The position numbers and the translations under genes are program-made. This document shows, piece by piece, positions 11,600-25,057 of a stretch of DNA of 64,000 nucleotides. Under the pieces are notes generated by a model that worked only from the letters and a program-made list of their open reading frames with translations, was not told the DNA's origin and did no database searches. This stretch comes from Magnolia sinica (taxonomy: Eukaryota > Streptophyta > Magnoliopsida > Magnoliales > Magnoliaceae). How positions within the stretch are numbered: position 1 is the first letter of the stretch; every line of letters begins with the position of its first letter. The stretch covers positions 19,420,001 to 19,484,000 of the forward strand of contig NC_080581.1 in the NCBI RefSeq assembly GCF_029962835.1, read 5' to 3'.

Positions 11600-12930
11600 A
11601 AGTTCAAGGTTCTATTAGAGGGGCCTGCTTGGAAGGTGAGTCATTTGGCGGAGAGGGGTCTTTAAAAGGGTCAACCTCAAAGGCAAAGAGGTCGAGCTCG
11701 GGATGCGCCTATTTGATGTCTTCTAGGCACTTCTCATACCCAAGGCCATAAAGTGCGTCCATATCCTTCTAAATTGCTTAGAAGCCTTGTACTCCTCCAT
11801 AGCAGCCGCCTGGGCCTCCCTTATCTTCGTGTCGTACTCGCGCCTCAATGCGCCCAAATAAGACACCCCTTTCTAGAGCTTCAGCGAGGAGCTTTTTGCA
11901 CGCCTCCAGCTCGATCGTTACTCCCTCCACCTGGGCCCTCAGAACGGCGTTCGCCTCTTCCACATGAGCCCTCAGAGCAGTGTTCTCAGAGCGAAGCTGC
12001 TCGGTCTCAACACTCTCCTGCAACAACGCGGCTTCTGGCTCCTTACATTGTCTTGCCGCGCGGGATCTCGCAATAGACAACGAGAAGGGAAGGGGCGAAC
12101 TGACAATAAATCCACATTAGAAGGCATGAAAAAATCATTAAGTGTCAAGAGACGACTCCAAAAAACAATAACAATTTACCCCGAAGAAAAGCTTCACTAG
12201 TTGCCCCATGAAGGCATCAGGAGGCATGTCCATCGTCCTGGCAAACTCGGAGTTGGGATGTGCCAGTCTATCCAGGGCAGGAGGTCCTCCACCGAGGCTC
12301 GGGCTAACCTGGAAGACCCTGACCCTCACCTCGACCACTAGTCGAGCCTTCCATTCAAGGCGAAGAGGATTCAGCCTAGATCGTCAACACCCCCTGAGTC
12401 TTGTCAGGTCGAATCTCAATGACAGAGGTCGCCCCCACGATGGTCTCAACCACCTCGGGAACAACAGCGGAGGGAACCGTGGTCGCCTGGTCGATACGAC
12501 ATCCACACGTTCCCAACTTGTAAAGGACGAAGAGCTGACTGCCCCCTTCTTCTTCGAGGTCAACCTCTGTCTCTTTTGAGCCGCCTCAGCCAAAGAAGAC
12601 ACCTTACACTTAGAGCCCCTCTGCTCAGGTATCCCTGCACAACAAAAAGAGACGATTAACCAGCGTACAATAAAAGGGGGACTAGGTTCCTCGACCTCTC
12701 TATTAACATACTTGCTATAGAAAGAATAAGACCTAACTTGAGAAGTAGCTCGGGCGTGATCAGCCGCCTCCAAGACCTTGCCTCGACAACCCTAGCAAGC
12801 TCCTCCCCGCTCTCTTCTGCGAGATACTTGGGCAGAAGTGCCAAAGACGAACACAGTTAGGAAAAGAATGGAATAAATTAAGGAAACACAATTCGAATAT
12901 ACCGACCTAGCTTGGAGAATGAGGTTGGAA
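11600..12930 (-). mobile_element. Tat element antisense ORF region, second half
   Basis: Several minus-strand frames here read charged, alanine/glutamate-rich text (for example EAALLQESVETEQLRSENTA near 12,000), which looks like coiled coil, and lysine/serine-rich text near 12,550. Together with 28,960-29,571 this matches the antisense gag-like ORFs of Tat elements. The large LTR at 12,937-28,896 separates the two parts. The function of these antisense proteins is not known to me. Confidence 0.5.
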
Positions 12931-14245
12931 CCCAAGTGTAAGACCTATAACATCAGGAGACCTTCCGTACACTTCTACTTAAACAACGGCATATTTCCGG
13001 CAGACCAGATCGATAAGTTTTGATCGTTACCCTACTTTTGTATCGCAATACTCTGAGACTTATACCCTATCGACCACATGGGCATTACGATTCCAACGCA
13101 GCGCAGCACGCCCCATTTTGACCCTTAGATTAGAAGTTATAATTTTGGCATAATCTAAGGTAAGGCGCGCAATGCACGCGGGCCCCACTGGCACAAATCC
13201 CCATGTTGTCAAATTAAATAATCCATCCATCAATCAAGCCATTCATCACTCATGTCACTCTCTCCCCATTGGTTAAACAAGCTCATGCCTTTCTCATGCA
13301 ACCCATACCCCTACCTATGCTAGCCATCATTTTTTTCTTCTTTTTCTCCTCATTTTACCCCTCCATCTTCCCCTTATTCCCTCCCTATCCTAAAATCTCT
13401 ACCACAAAAACTCCCTAACTCCCTCTCATTTCTACCATTTTCTAGCAAGAGTAGAGAAGGATTAAGAGAGAGAAAAATATTAGAAAGATTAGGGAGATCT
13501 TAAGAGAAAAGGAGAGAAAAGAAGAAAGAGTAGAGAGAGATTAAGAAAAAAGAGAGTGTTTAGTAGAGATAAGATAGAGAGCTTGAGGGAGGGTTATGAG
13601 GGATCAAGAGAGTAAGTGAAAAAGAAAAGTAAGATTAAAGAAGCTTAGGGGTGAAGAGGAGTTTGGTGGCCCATCCGATCGCCAATCCAAGACAATCCAA
13701 CCGTCTATCCTTCTAAGTGAGTGCATGGGAGGGTCAAAACCCTCCCCTTCTTTGTGATTTCTCTATTTTGGTGGGCCAATAAGGGTGGGACCCAATCATG
13801 TATTGAGTATGTGGTGGACCCCATAGTGGCAGGAGGGCCGCCCCGATGGCCGGATCTATTTCCTTTCCTTTCCCTTTCTTTTTCTTATTCTCACAGTATT
13901 GTGGGATCCACAAGTGGGCCACATTATTAAAGAGTGTATCCCGTACACTATCATAACGTGGACCACCTTGTGTGGCCCAGCATAATGTTTATTTTCTATT
14001 TAAACCAATTGATTATTTAAGCACACTTGGATGATGAAAATACACCAAAATTGATGTGATCCAAAGCTTCTTGGCCCCACCATGAGTTGGTCATTCGAAT
14101 GGATGGAGTGGATTTCCTAGGTGGGCCCTACCTCACTCTTAAAATACAAGAGAGGGAGATGGCAAGTGGCTATGTCACTGGGCGTAACAATGTCCAGAGA
14201 TAGTGCTGGCACCCTCTACCTCCCAAAGCCACCGTGTGGGCTTCC

Positions 14246-15830
14246 CTCGTGGGCCCCATCATGATGTGTGTGTGTGTATCATCCACACCGTCCATCCGAT
14301 TTTCCTTCTCATTTTAGGTGTTGATCTAAAAAATGAAGTTAATCTGAATCCCAAGTGGTCCATACCGCAAATACTAAGGGGCACCCATCGCCATTACTCG
14401 CTTTACATGGGAGGTTTGGAGTGAGTTTTCACTCGTGGGACCCATATTGATGCATTTCTTAGATCCACACCATCCATCCAAATCCTGGCTCATTTTAGCA
14501 GTGGAGTCTGGGAATCAAGCTGATCCAACCATTGGGTTGATCACACTACAGCCCACGATGGGGTGGGAGTACCCCCTCATATCAACCATGCGTACCTGGG
14601 GGGGTGTCCCAACCGTGGACCCCACCTTGATGTATTTGTTTAATCTACGTCGTCCACCAACTTCTCCATATCGTTTTAGGCTACGGGCTGAAAAATGGGG
14701 CAAATCCTAGCCTCGAGTGGACCATGATAAGGCAAATAAAGTTCCATTGTTGGAACTTTCTAAGGTTGACTATTGTGTGTGTAGGTGATGGACCTACCCA
14801 ACATTGGACTCCTTCGGTCTATAGAGAGATGGTTGATATAATGGAGAGAATGGATTATTCATTAGTGGACCCCACATAGTAGAAAACGAAAATAAATAAA
14901 GGAAGAAAGAAAAAGAAAAAAAGTGTCCTCGGCCGTTATTGCCAAGTGATGTGAGGGCGGAAGCCACCTTGGGTTTTCCCCACACGTGGACCCCACCATG
15001 ATGTATGTGTTTAATCCACGCCATCCACCATCTACTTCAGATAATTTTAGACCATGGGCCAAATTTTGAGGAAGATCTGAGTCTCTCGTGGGCCATATTA
15101 AGGAGAACAATGCCCATCTAATGAAACCTCCTAAGGCCCGCTGTGGAGTCCCTGATCATCTAAACCAGTCCTAGTAAGAGTCTATTTGACCTCATTCAAG
15201 GTGGCCAAGATGGTGAATGGATTAGATAATCCACTTAGGGCCACCTTAATGGTGTATGTAAAACTTACAAAAAATATAATAATAATAATAATAAAAGTTT
15301 ATAAATATCATGCACGTGGGCGGTAACTCATTCTTGATTGATTTTGGGTCTCACAAGTGGGACCCTATTCTAATGTTTATATTGATCTACACCGCCCACC
15401 AACTTCTCAAGATCATTTTATGTCATGGGTCGAAAGATGAGATAGATTCGAGTCTCAAGTGGGCTGCAATGAAGGAAGCAAACAATTACTTTTGAAATCT
15501 TCCAAGGTCCACTGTGGAGTCTTTGTTCGTCCAAATCAACCCAAATCAGAGCCCATTAGACCCGCTCAAGATGGACTATGCGGTGAACGAAGTGGAAAAT
15601 CTATGTGGGACCCGCACTAATAATGTATTTTTTAAAAAAAGAAATAGAAAAAAAAAAGGTAAAATAAAATACCCAGTGGGCGGGGTTATATATGGGACCC
15701 TATGTGATGTATGTATCCTATTTACTCTTGTTGGATCATGTTAGGCCATGGGCCCAAAAGTCAGGCTAATCCAGATCTTAGGTGAGCTGCACCATAGGGA
15801 ATTGTGAGGGTAGAAACCTCTTGGACTTGG
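14246..15830 (+). repeat. Tandem array of foldback-arm-like units inside an LTR
   Basis: Six units in the same direction begin near 14,246, 14,432, 14,615, 14,985, 15,352 and 15,690. Each starts with text like CGTGGACCCCACCTTGATGT, then a CCACRCCGTCCACC block, ATCATTTTAGG and CTCAAGTGGRCC. The last four are spaced about 340-370 bp apart with an A-rich insert between them. The text is that of the left arm of the foldback family, but no opposite arms are present. A piece like the family's centre lies just before, at about 13,965-14,130. Confidence 0.7.
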
Positions 15831-17062
15831 GATTTATTGGTTTTAGGATCCCCTGGACTTGGGAATCCTTGAAATCGATATCCCTTAGGTCTTTGGTTAT
15901 GTTTGACATCTTGGATTCAAATCCTTAAATTAGTAGGCGCGTGAATGTTGAAACTATAGTTATATCAAATCCATTTAAGCATATACTTGGCCTAAACTGA
16001 TGAAATCCCAAGACTCATATAGGCCATGAGTAAAGGATCACATCATAATGACTAACCAATGATCTATAACCGTCGATTTACGTTAGCAATGATCAGAAGG
16101 TGCAAATCATTCTACTAAAGTAACTATAGTGATGTCATTGATAATCTGATTATTTTGGGACATCATTAGTAGGCCATGTGCCTAAATGGATTGGCAACCT
16201 AGTGACACACGTGTTGTATATGTGGGTGTCTATCCGCGTCATTTCCAGTAGACCCCGCCTTGTAATATATATTTTATTCATGCCTTACACGCCACATGAG
16301 GAGCTGATGTTAGTCTAACGTGAGTCATACCACATAGACTTCTATATTTCTAGTAGGGCATGTCATTCAGTTCTCACTCTCTGTATATGATGTGTCGATT
16401 AAGGCCAATTATTGTTTGATATGCCTGATAAAATGCTAGTGTACTTGGCCTGGTAGGACACACTAAGAACATACTTAGTATACCGACATTATGCCCAAAC
16501 ATATGCCCATACATATCATTTGTATGCATGTTATGGGTAGTGATTGATCATAACATATGTTTTTGGGCTGAGATACTTGGGGACCCTATATAAGGTAGGG
16601 TTGCCCCACATGATCGCGTAGTACGCGCATGTTTGATGCATGACTTGGATGGTATGACTCATGCATTTCGCATCTTGTATATCACGATCACTTTACGCCA
16701 TGACGACATCAAGGTTATGGCATCCACGGGCATATCATGGATGACCAGATTGGATACCAAAAATATCTATTCTAGCATTTGGGCGTTATGCATGTCCTTC
16801 GGTGAAAGTCCCTAACCCTTGTGGTACCAGTAGGATGCTTCAATGTCGAAATTGAGTGAATAACATGAGCGCCCGAGTGCCAAATACCAGTAGACTACGT
16901 CTCCTACTATGTTGTGGTCGGTTGAAAAGGGGTGTGACCTTATCCGCTCGAGAGTAGGGGGCTGTAAGATAGGTTAAATTTGACCAGCTTGTAAATGGGT
17001 CCGCTATCAACGAGTTAGGTGAGCATTGGCATACCACTGGTAAGGCAGATAGTGAGGTCTCT

Positions 17063-20000
17063 TGTAACGCCCTGAAAATCGGAGGTCGAGTAGAAGTCGA
17101 ACTCCCGAGTTCCAACACATCACTTATGCAACATATTTGATGATGATTAAATGTTGTCTATATTAGTGCATAAAACATTAATAAGATTAACCCAAATCAG
17201 CAAAATATATTCAATGACAGTTATAATACGCAAGCGGAAGACTGACTCAAATAGGTATAACTTTATAAATCAGTAATGGTCTCCAAAGTATGTATGCATT
17301 GCCAAGTCAATAATTACATATATTGTTTCAAAATACAAAATGAACAAAAATGTAATGGTCCACTACAAATATAACCCTGAAGCCCCGCCGATCAGAACGG
17401 TCTATGTAAACCTGCCTGAGTACTGCATATATGAGAAGGCATCCTCATCGTCTGCGAAGTCTACCTCTATCTCATCAGTCGGGTCTCCATCTGCAACTAA
17501 GACAGAGTCTGGTTGGTGTTTAAAACACCGTCCCAAAACGTGGGAGTGAGTGATCAACTCAGTGGAACAATAAAGCAAAGGTTAACATGTTCTCAATTCA
17601 GTCAAGCAATAATGATAAAACAATACAATCAAACATCTCTAAGTACTCTGATAAATGCAAGAATGGCATGTATAAATGATGCATGCCCTCGTCTGCACTC
17701 CCTTTGCGATCTTCATCTAACGGTTGTGCATGTCAGTCACTTCCTCAATGCTCTGCCCAACGCCAAATGGCACATGCAGTGCAGTGTATGATCATGATTA
17801 TTAAGTTCTTATTAGTCCTTTTCATACAGCAGGATTGAGAAGCTAAAGTACCTCCCTTATATCAATTCCCAAACGATGATCCATTCTAGGGTCGTCAATC
17901 CTAGTAAATCTCATACGATGTTACGGTTCTAAGTCACTGAAAAGGGCTCGTCACCTTATCAATGCAGGCCTAGTATGTACTTTTGTTGCTACGTAAGGGA
18001 TCGTCACCTCTACGCAGTCTTAGAGTACACTCGAGGTCACTACAAAGGGCTCGTCACCATATCAGTGTAGGCCGACAGCTCGAATACAGTGTCCCATACT
18101 ACCGTGTTCAGCTCACGAGGCTGTGTTGCTCACTAGACACTACGGGGAGGCTCGTCACCCCAGCGTAGGCTGACAGCTCGACCACAGTGTCCCATATATA
18201 CCACCATGTCCGGCTCATGAGTCTTAGTGGATCGAGGTGCCAAGGTTAAAGGGGTTGTCACTGGTGAGTTTGGTATCTTACATTCAAGCAGTAGCGTCCA
18301 TACATAGTGAACATACATCGGGTCAATCGGGTTACTTGACGAGCTTGACTAGTACGAGCGCACATCAAATTGATCGACATGAAGTGCACGAGCACTCTGT
18401 GTGGCCTAACCACTGTCAACAACTGAAGTATGGCTCGGACTCATCGAACACGTCCTGTGGGGCGAAAACAACCTCAGCCACCAAATCAGGGTCTGTTACC
18501 GATTGCCTAGACTATATCGTAGTCCCAAACATATCCAATTTCAACAAGTATTCGTATGAAATAATCAAAGCAGTAATAAACAAATAATTCCAATCCTACA
18601 ACCATTTGAGCATGTTATGAAGTACAACATACTCAGGAATTCACACATGCGCATTTCATAAGTAAAACAGATAATATAATATAAGTTGCATGGAGGAAAT
18701 CAAACACATAGTCAAGGTAGCTGAGAATCTTATCTCAACACTCATATAAAGTACATGATGCCAAGTACTTACTCATTCAGACATTTTTACGAACACTTAG
18801 ACTACACCTTTTTAACATACAGAACGTATGTTGGCCATAACATATACTGGGCCAAATCCTTTTGCCAAAGAGTTGTTACACATACAACTAGTATAAATAC
18901 ACGACGATTAATCATGGCAAACACACTTTCAAATTTCACACCCATACGATCCTTTCTACAAATACATGGGTTGCACTAAACTCAATATAGTTCATGTATA
19001 TCTGAAACACGAAACAAACATCGTATTTAGCATGTGAAATAACACCCATATCAGTAATAAACCATTAACTGACATTGAAAGCCTTGAAAACCATAACCTA
19101 TACATTTATAGTCCGCACCTTACGCCGGTAAATGCGTAACGGATTCGTTTTAGACACTTAGCCTTTGTCAACGACAGATTGGCAAGCTATAGTATGAATT
19201 AGGTTAGCTATTTCATAACTTACACTATCTGAAACCCTAAAACAGATTAAGGTTAGGTTTTCTTACTTAAGAACGGAATTAGAATTGCCTGTATAGCGAT
19301 ACAGGAATGGTGGTTGAGTGCATGAAATAGCGGGATTGAATCCCAAGAAGAATCTCCAACTCTCACTCTCACTTTCTCTCTTTTCCCTTCTCTTTTCTCT
19401 CCTCTCTCCCCTAGAGTTTCTCAAATTCGTATGAGGTGAGAGAGAGAGGGTTTATGGTCCTTATATAGGCCCAGGACTGATGGAAATGGCCCCAGGGCCA
19501 AGGTATACTTAGGTTATATCCAAAGGGCGTCTGTTTCAGCCCAACAGAGCACTTCTAGTGGGCCCTTTTTCACATGTAGTCGAACTTAAGCTCCCTGACC
19601 ATGGATCTAGGTCAGTCTGATTTTTCATTCTGATCGGGTTTACAGATCAGCCGTGGCGGACTAGTTTCAGTTTAACGATCACGATCACTCGATCAGGGCC
19701 ACAAGTACACCGACATGTGTGGGACATTTCTCCTGATCTGAGAGTGTATTTGGGTCAGATTCTAACGATCTGAATCCTTATATTTGGCCTGCAAGCGACA
19801 TGACTCAAATTACTTAAATTCGGATTTCATTTCTAAAGATATTTACGTTTCTCACACACTTTGCTCCATGCTCAAGTTGTGTATTTCTAGACACAATTAA
19901 GACTTGATTTCTGAAGGGGTTGTCAAGTCCAGTAATGCGGTCATAACTGTATAGTTTTACGGTCATCGAACTTTTGACGTGCGGTCCAGGTCCGATATGG

Positions 20001-20245
20001 AGTTTCGGTATGCTCGCGAGAGTAACTGGGTTTAGGGATGGATTCTAGATTTCGGGGTAATGTAGCGTCAATATACTAGACGGTTTGGGTCTTGCAGATC
20101 ATATTTAAAGTGATTAGTACTAATTTCACAAGTACTCTAGTTTAACACTTGCTGATACTGCCTAATTTCTAAAGGTTTTGGTCCTGGGCGATTTCTGCCT
20201 AAGGTGGTAGTTGGGTCCTTGTACGAATTTTTTCGAGACGTTACA
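17063..20245 (-). repeat. 3' LTR of the Tekay-type element
   Basis: On the + strand it runs from TGTAACGCCCTGAAAATCGG to CGAGACGTTACA, so its ends are inverted copies of TGTAACG. It matches 25,058-28,238 along its full length. The adjacent polypurine tract of the minus-strand element (AAGGGAGGTAG) is at 20,249-20,259. Confidence 0.92.
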
Positions 20246-20269
20246 ATCTACCTCCCTTAAAGAAAAATT

Positions 20270-23200
20270 ATGTCCTCAAAATTAGTACATTTTCGTACTC
20301 CTCAAGAATCTGAGGGTAGTTCTTTCGAACCTCGGCTTCTGTCTCCCAAGTAGCCTCTTCTTCTGTGTGATGCGTCCACAACACTTTCACAAGTGGAATA
20401 ACCTTGCTACGTAGCACCTGTTCCTTCCTGTCTAGGATACGCGTCAGTCGTAGTATATATGTAGCGTCCTCGCTCAACTGTACCTGCTCCCATCTGATAA
20501 AGTGGGAAGGATTGGGAACATATTTCTCCATCATAGATACATAAAATACGTTATGCATGCTCGCAAGTGGAGTAGGCAAAGCAAGGCAGTACGCCACCAC
20601 ACCCACTCGATCAAGTATTTAGAATGGGCTAATGAATCTCAGCGTAAGCTTCCCCTTCTTGCAAATCGAAGGACTTCCTTCATAGGGAAAACTCTGAGGA
20701 ACACATGGTTTCCGACCTCGAACTTTAGCTGTCGCCGCCTCGTATCGGCATAGCTCTTATGTTTGCTCTGCGCTGTCAGAAGTCGGCGCCTGATAATGTC
20801 GAATTTCTCTGAAGTCACCTGAACTAACTCCAGGCCAATCAAGCTCTTCTCGCCAACCTCTGCCCAGCAATGCGGCGCTCTACATGGGCGCCCATACAGT
20901 GCCTCATAGGGAGCCATGCCAATACTCGCCTGGAAACTGTTGTTATAGGCGAACTCTGCATAAGGAAGACAGTCATCCTAACTGTCCTTGAAATCCAGCA
21001 CACAGGCTCGCAACATATCTTCCAGAATCTGATTCACCCGTTCTGTCTGCCCGTCATCTGTGGGTGGAACGCGGTACTGAACTTTAACTTTACACCCATC
21101 GCTTTTTGAATGCGAATCTAGAAAATGGATGTAAATCGTGTGTCCTGGTCTGATACGATCTCCAAAGGGACTCCATGCAGACGTATGAACTCCTTGATGT
21201 ATAGCCTAACCAACTCATCTGTGGAGCTCGAGACTTTAATCGGGAGGAAATGGGCTGATTTCGTCAACTGGTCCACGATCAGCCAAATAGAGTCATAACC
21301 CTTCCTCGTCTTCGGTAGCCCTGAGATGAAATCCATAGAGATGAAATTCCACTTCCATTCTGTTATGGGCATGGGCTGAAGTAGTCCAGGAGGTCGGCGA
21401 TGCTCTGCCTTGACCTGCTGGCATGTGAGACAATGGGACACGTAATCTGCTATGTGGGCCTTCATGTTGTCCCACCAGTACGACCTTTTTACGTCGCGAT
21501 ACATCTTCGTACTGTCTGGATGCATTGCCATCCTTAAATTGTGAGCAGCCTCAAGAACTTCTTTCCTCAAGTCAGGGAGGTTCGGGACGCATAGGCGGCC
21601 ACGGTAACGTAAGCCTCCATCCGTGCCAACTCTCCATTCTGAGTCCTCATCTGCACTAATCTGGTCTCTCATCTTCGCCAATAGCTCATCATCTGCCTGA
21701 GCTACGATAATCATGTCATCAATAAGGGGCTATACTCGAATATGTGTGATGCCCTCATGCGGCTCCTCCACTGTGAGTTTCTGCTCAAAGTCTCGCACAA
21801 ATTCTACCATGTCCCACTCTGCCACCATCAACGGAGCCGCAAACGCCAATGCCTTCTTGCGGCTCAGCCCGTCTGCCACAAGATTGGCCTTACCAGGATG
21901 GTAAGAGACTTCGAACTTGAAGTCCTTCAGGGTCTCCATCCATCGTCGCTGCCTCATATTCAGGTCTCGCTGAGTGAATATGTATCTGAGGCTCTTGTGA
22001 TCGCAAAAGAGCTCGAACTCCTCTCTGTAGAGGTAATGTCTCCAGAGCTTCAGTGCAAAGATGACGGTTGCTAACTCTAAGTCGTGCATAGGGTAGTTCT
22101 CCTCGTGTTTCCTCAACTGTCTTGAGGCATATGCAATCACCCTGTCCTTCTGCATAAGGACACAACCCAAACCAACACGAGACGCGTCTATATATATAAC
22201 ATACTTGACCCCTTGCTCTGGCAATACTAGCACAAGGGCAGACGTCAACCTGTCCTTCAGCTCCTGAAAAGCTGCTTCCGCTTTTTCATTCCAGATGAAC
22301 TTCAGATCATTCCGTGTCAGATGAGACAAAGGTCTAGCTATCTTCAAGAAATCCTGAATGAACCGTCGATAGTAACTTGGCGGACCAAGAAAACTCCTCA
22401 CCTCGGTAATCGAACCGGGTTGCTCCTAGTCCTGAATTGCGGCTACCTTAGCAAGGTCCACAATTATCCCTTCATTGGATACCACATGTCCCAGGAACTT
22501 GACTTCTTCTTTTTAGAAATCGCACTTCTTGTACTATGCAAACAACTGATTTTTCCTGAGTGTATCGAAGACTGCCCGCAAGTGCTCCTCGTGATCTTCC
22601 TAACTCTTGGAGTATATCAGGATGTCATCAATAAACACAATGACGAATCGGTAAAGAAACGGTCGAAATACTCTGTTCATCAGGTCCATGAACACAGCCG
22701 AAGTATTTGTAAGGCCGAACGACATCACGAGGAACTCATAGTGCCCAAAACTGGTCCTGAAAGCCGTCTTCTTCACGTCCTTATCCCTGACGCGCAACTG
22801 ATGATACCCTGACTATAGATCGATCTTCGAAAAATACTGGGCAAGGGATACTTGTTCTTCACCGTCACTTGGTTCAATCTGCAATAATCAATACATAATC
22901 GCAGAGATCCATCCTTCTTCTTTACGAACAACACGAGTGCTCCCCAAGGAGACATACTCGGCCGTATGAAGCCATCATCTAACAGATCATCAATCTGTTT
23001 CCTCAGTTCCTCCATCTCACATGGAGTCATGCAATAAGTCGGAAGAGATATTGGTGTCGCACTGGGCACAAGGTCGATAATGAAGTCAATCTCGCGCCGA
23101 GGAGGTATTTCAGGTATCTTACTGAACACGTCCTCAAAATCTCGAACCACTAGTGTGTCTTCAAGTACCGGGCCGTCAACGTTCTTCAGTAAGGAAGCAT

Positions 23201-23900
23201 AATAAAGAACTCAAAAAGGGCAACTGACCTGCACAGGAAACGTAAAGGACTTGCCCTCAGGCCCGTGAGCTGTCACTAGTCGGGTCTTGCAGTCAATCTC
23301 GGTCCTCACTTCAGTTAGTCAATCCATACCAAAGATGACGTCAAAATGGTATATCGTGGTGACAATCAAGTCAATGCATATCGTCCTGCTCCTTAGATCT
23401 ATCAAGCAACCCTCACACATTTTTGTGGCATCTGTATAAGTCATAACTCGCACCCAAACCATCAGAGTCGTCTTCAGCCCTAAGCGCTGGACTGCAGAAC
23501 ATAATATCACGGATATAGTGGATCCCGTATCCACCAACAGAAATATAGGGGAACCTTCAATGTGGGCGGTGAACTCGAAGGCCAAAGGTACGGTAGCTGT
23601 AGAATCAGGCGCTTCCACTGTGAGTGCATGGATGCGCGCCTGCTGATATCGATTGGGCTGAGGAGTCATAGGTTGCTGAGGCGGCCTAGATCGAGGTACG
23701 GGTGGCCGAAAAGATGGATGAGCTGGTGTTGAGCATAGAGGTGGTGCTGATATAACATGGGGAAGCTGGCGGTTGACCCTCTGGGGCGGTGAGAAACCGC
23801 TATCATTCATCCCAGTGAAGCAGTTCACTTCCGTGTGGCCTGGCCTCTTGCCGTAGGCAGACCACACATCAGGTCGCCTCACAAGGGCAGGTGAAGCCAT
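20270..23900 (-). mobile_element. Pol region of the Tekay-type element
   Basis: From high to low coordinates the minus strand shows: a proline-rich gag end with a knuckle-like stretch (about 23,820), an aspartic protease with LLVDTGST (about 23,540), reverse transcriptase text (about 22,600-23,100, including [11 protein letters not shown]), RNase H (about 21,800-22,330, including YIDAS and [17 protein letters not shown]), integrase (about 20,900-21,620, including HLTCQQVKAEH-type zinc text and DFISGLP), and a C-terminal chromodomain-like segment near 20,270-20,480 (EEATWETE). The set and order identify a chromovirus. It is broken and given here only as a fossil. Confidence 0.88.
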
Positions 23901-24249
23901 CAGCCTCGGCGGTGAATCTGCCCGCGGCCTCCTCCCCCAGAAATGGTCTGCTCGGAATCTCTGGTGGCGACCTAGGAGCCATCGGCGCTCGCATACGGGA
24001 CTGCATGTCCCCGTCCTACTCAGCTCTCATGACATGCTCACTAGCTCAGCATAGTTAAGTATACTAGCGTAGCACATCTTCGAGCGAATATCTGGTCGCA
24101 TGCCCTCAGAAAAATGCCGCATACGCATTGATTCATTTGCCAGAATCAACGGGGCGTACCTACCCAACTCCGTAAACCTGTTATCATACTCTGCCACTGA
24201 CATCCCTCCCTATCGGAGGCGAAGGAACTCACTCTCCTTCTCATGACGA

Positions 24250-25040
24250 TAGGTGAAAATAGGATGGGTTGCTAAACTTGAAGGTATGTGAGACACAAAT
24301 GAGAGATTTGTGCACTCAAATCGAAGGAAAAGAGAGAGGTAGGAGAGGGTTTTGATGGAAAATAGTGGAGAGGTGTGGGTGTTGAAGGAAAATGATGAAA
24401 TGGGTAGATGGAGGGAAGATTTGAGAGTGAAACAAAGGTTTTTGAAGAAAAAGGAGAGCTTAGAGGGGTAAGCTATGAAGAGGGCATGTTAGGAGGGTTT
24501 AAAATCAACCCGACACACATCAGTGGGCCATACAACGCCCTAGGAGCGTCGGCCCGAACCGGCCCAAACTGGCCCGCGACGCCTCGCAAAACCGGTGAGG
24601 TCCTCGCCGGTCTCTGGACAAGCCGGCGATGCCTCACCGGTGAAGCGAGCTCCTCTTGCCCCCTGAACCCTAAAAACATGTGGGACCCACTCAGGGTCTC
24701 CTTGAAAATGTCTCGTTTGGCCCCCGACTCCCTCTTGAGTCGTTTCGGGTCATTTCGAGTACTTTCTTATGTAATTTCAAATTTCTCAATTGTTGAAAGC
24801 TGGGATTGAGTAAATCATGGTCTAGACCCATCAATTGACGGTCTAGGAATGATCCGGGGTGACCTTAAGCGATCACGGATGTGTACAGACCCGATCTCAG
24901 CGATCGCTTTCGGTAAATTTCACCAATTGGCGAAACTGGAAATCCTAAGCTTGTCTCTACATCTTCCTCGCTCTCACCTAGGTCTAAATGCGTCAGCGCA
25001 CGTCGTGTGACCATAACCCAGGTCCGGTTTAATCCAAATC
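24250..25040. other. Atypical stretch where gag would be expected
   Basis: Between primer site and protease of the Tekay-type element this stretch does not read as gag on the minus strand. It has GC-rich text (CCGGCGATGCCTCACCGG) and text resembling plant LTR interiors (GATCACGGATGTGTACAGACC). It may be sequence of another LTR element joined here. I cannot assign it. Confidence 0.35.
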
Positions 25041-25054
25041 ATACTTTGATACCA
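25041..25054 (-). other. Primer binding site
   Basis: The minus strand reads TGGTATCAAAGTAT directly next to the 5' LTR, close to the TGGTATCAGAGC complement of initiator methionine tRNA used by many plant LTR elements. This fixes the element's direction as minus. Confidence 0.85.
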
Positions 25055-25057
25055 ACT

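Noticed and set aside
11753-12579. Plus-strand frames of 78-123 codons
   Set aside because: Shadows of the antisense ORF on the minus strand; no domain on the plus strand.
14203-15744. Several + and - frames of 60-90 codons
   Set aside because: Spaced like the tandem repeat units inside the LTR; they are repeats read as protein.
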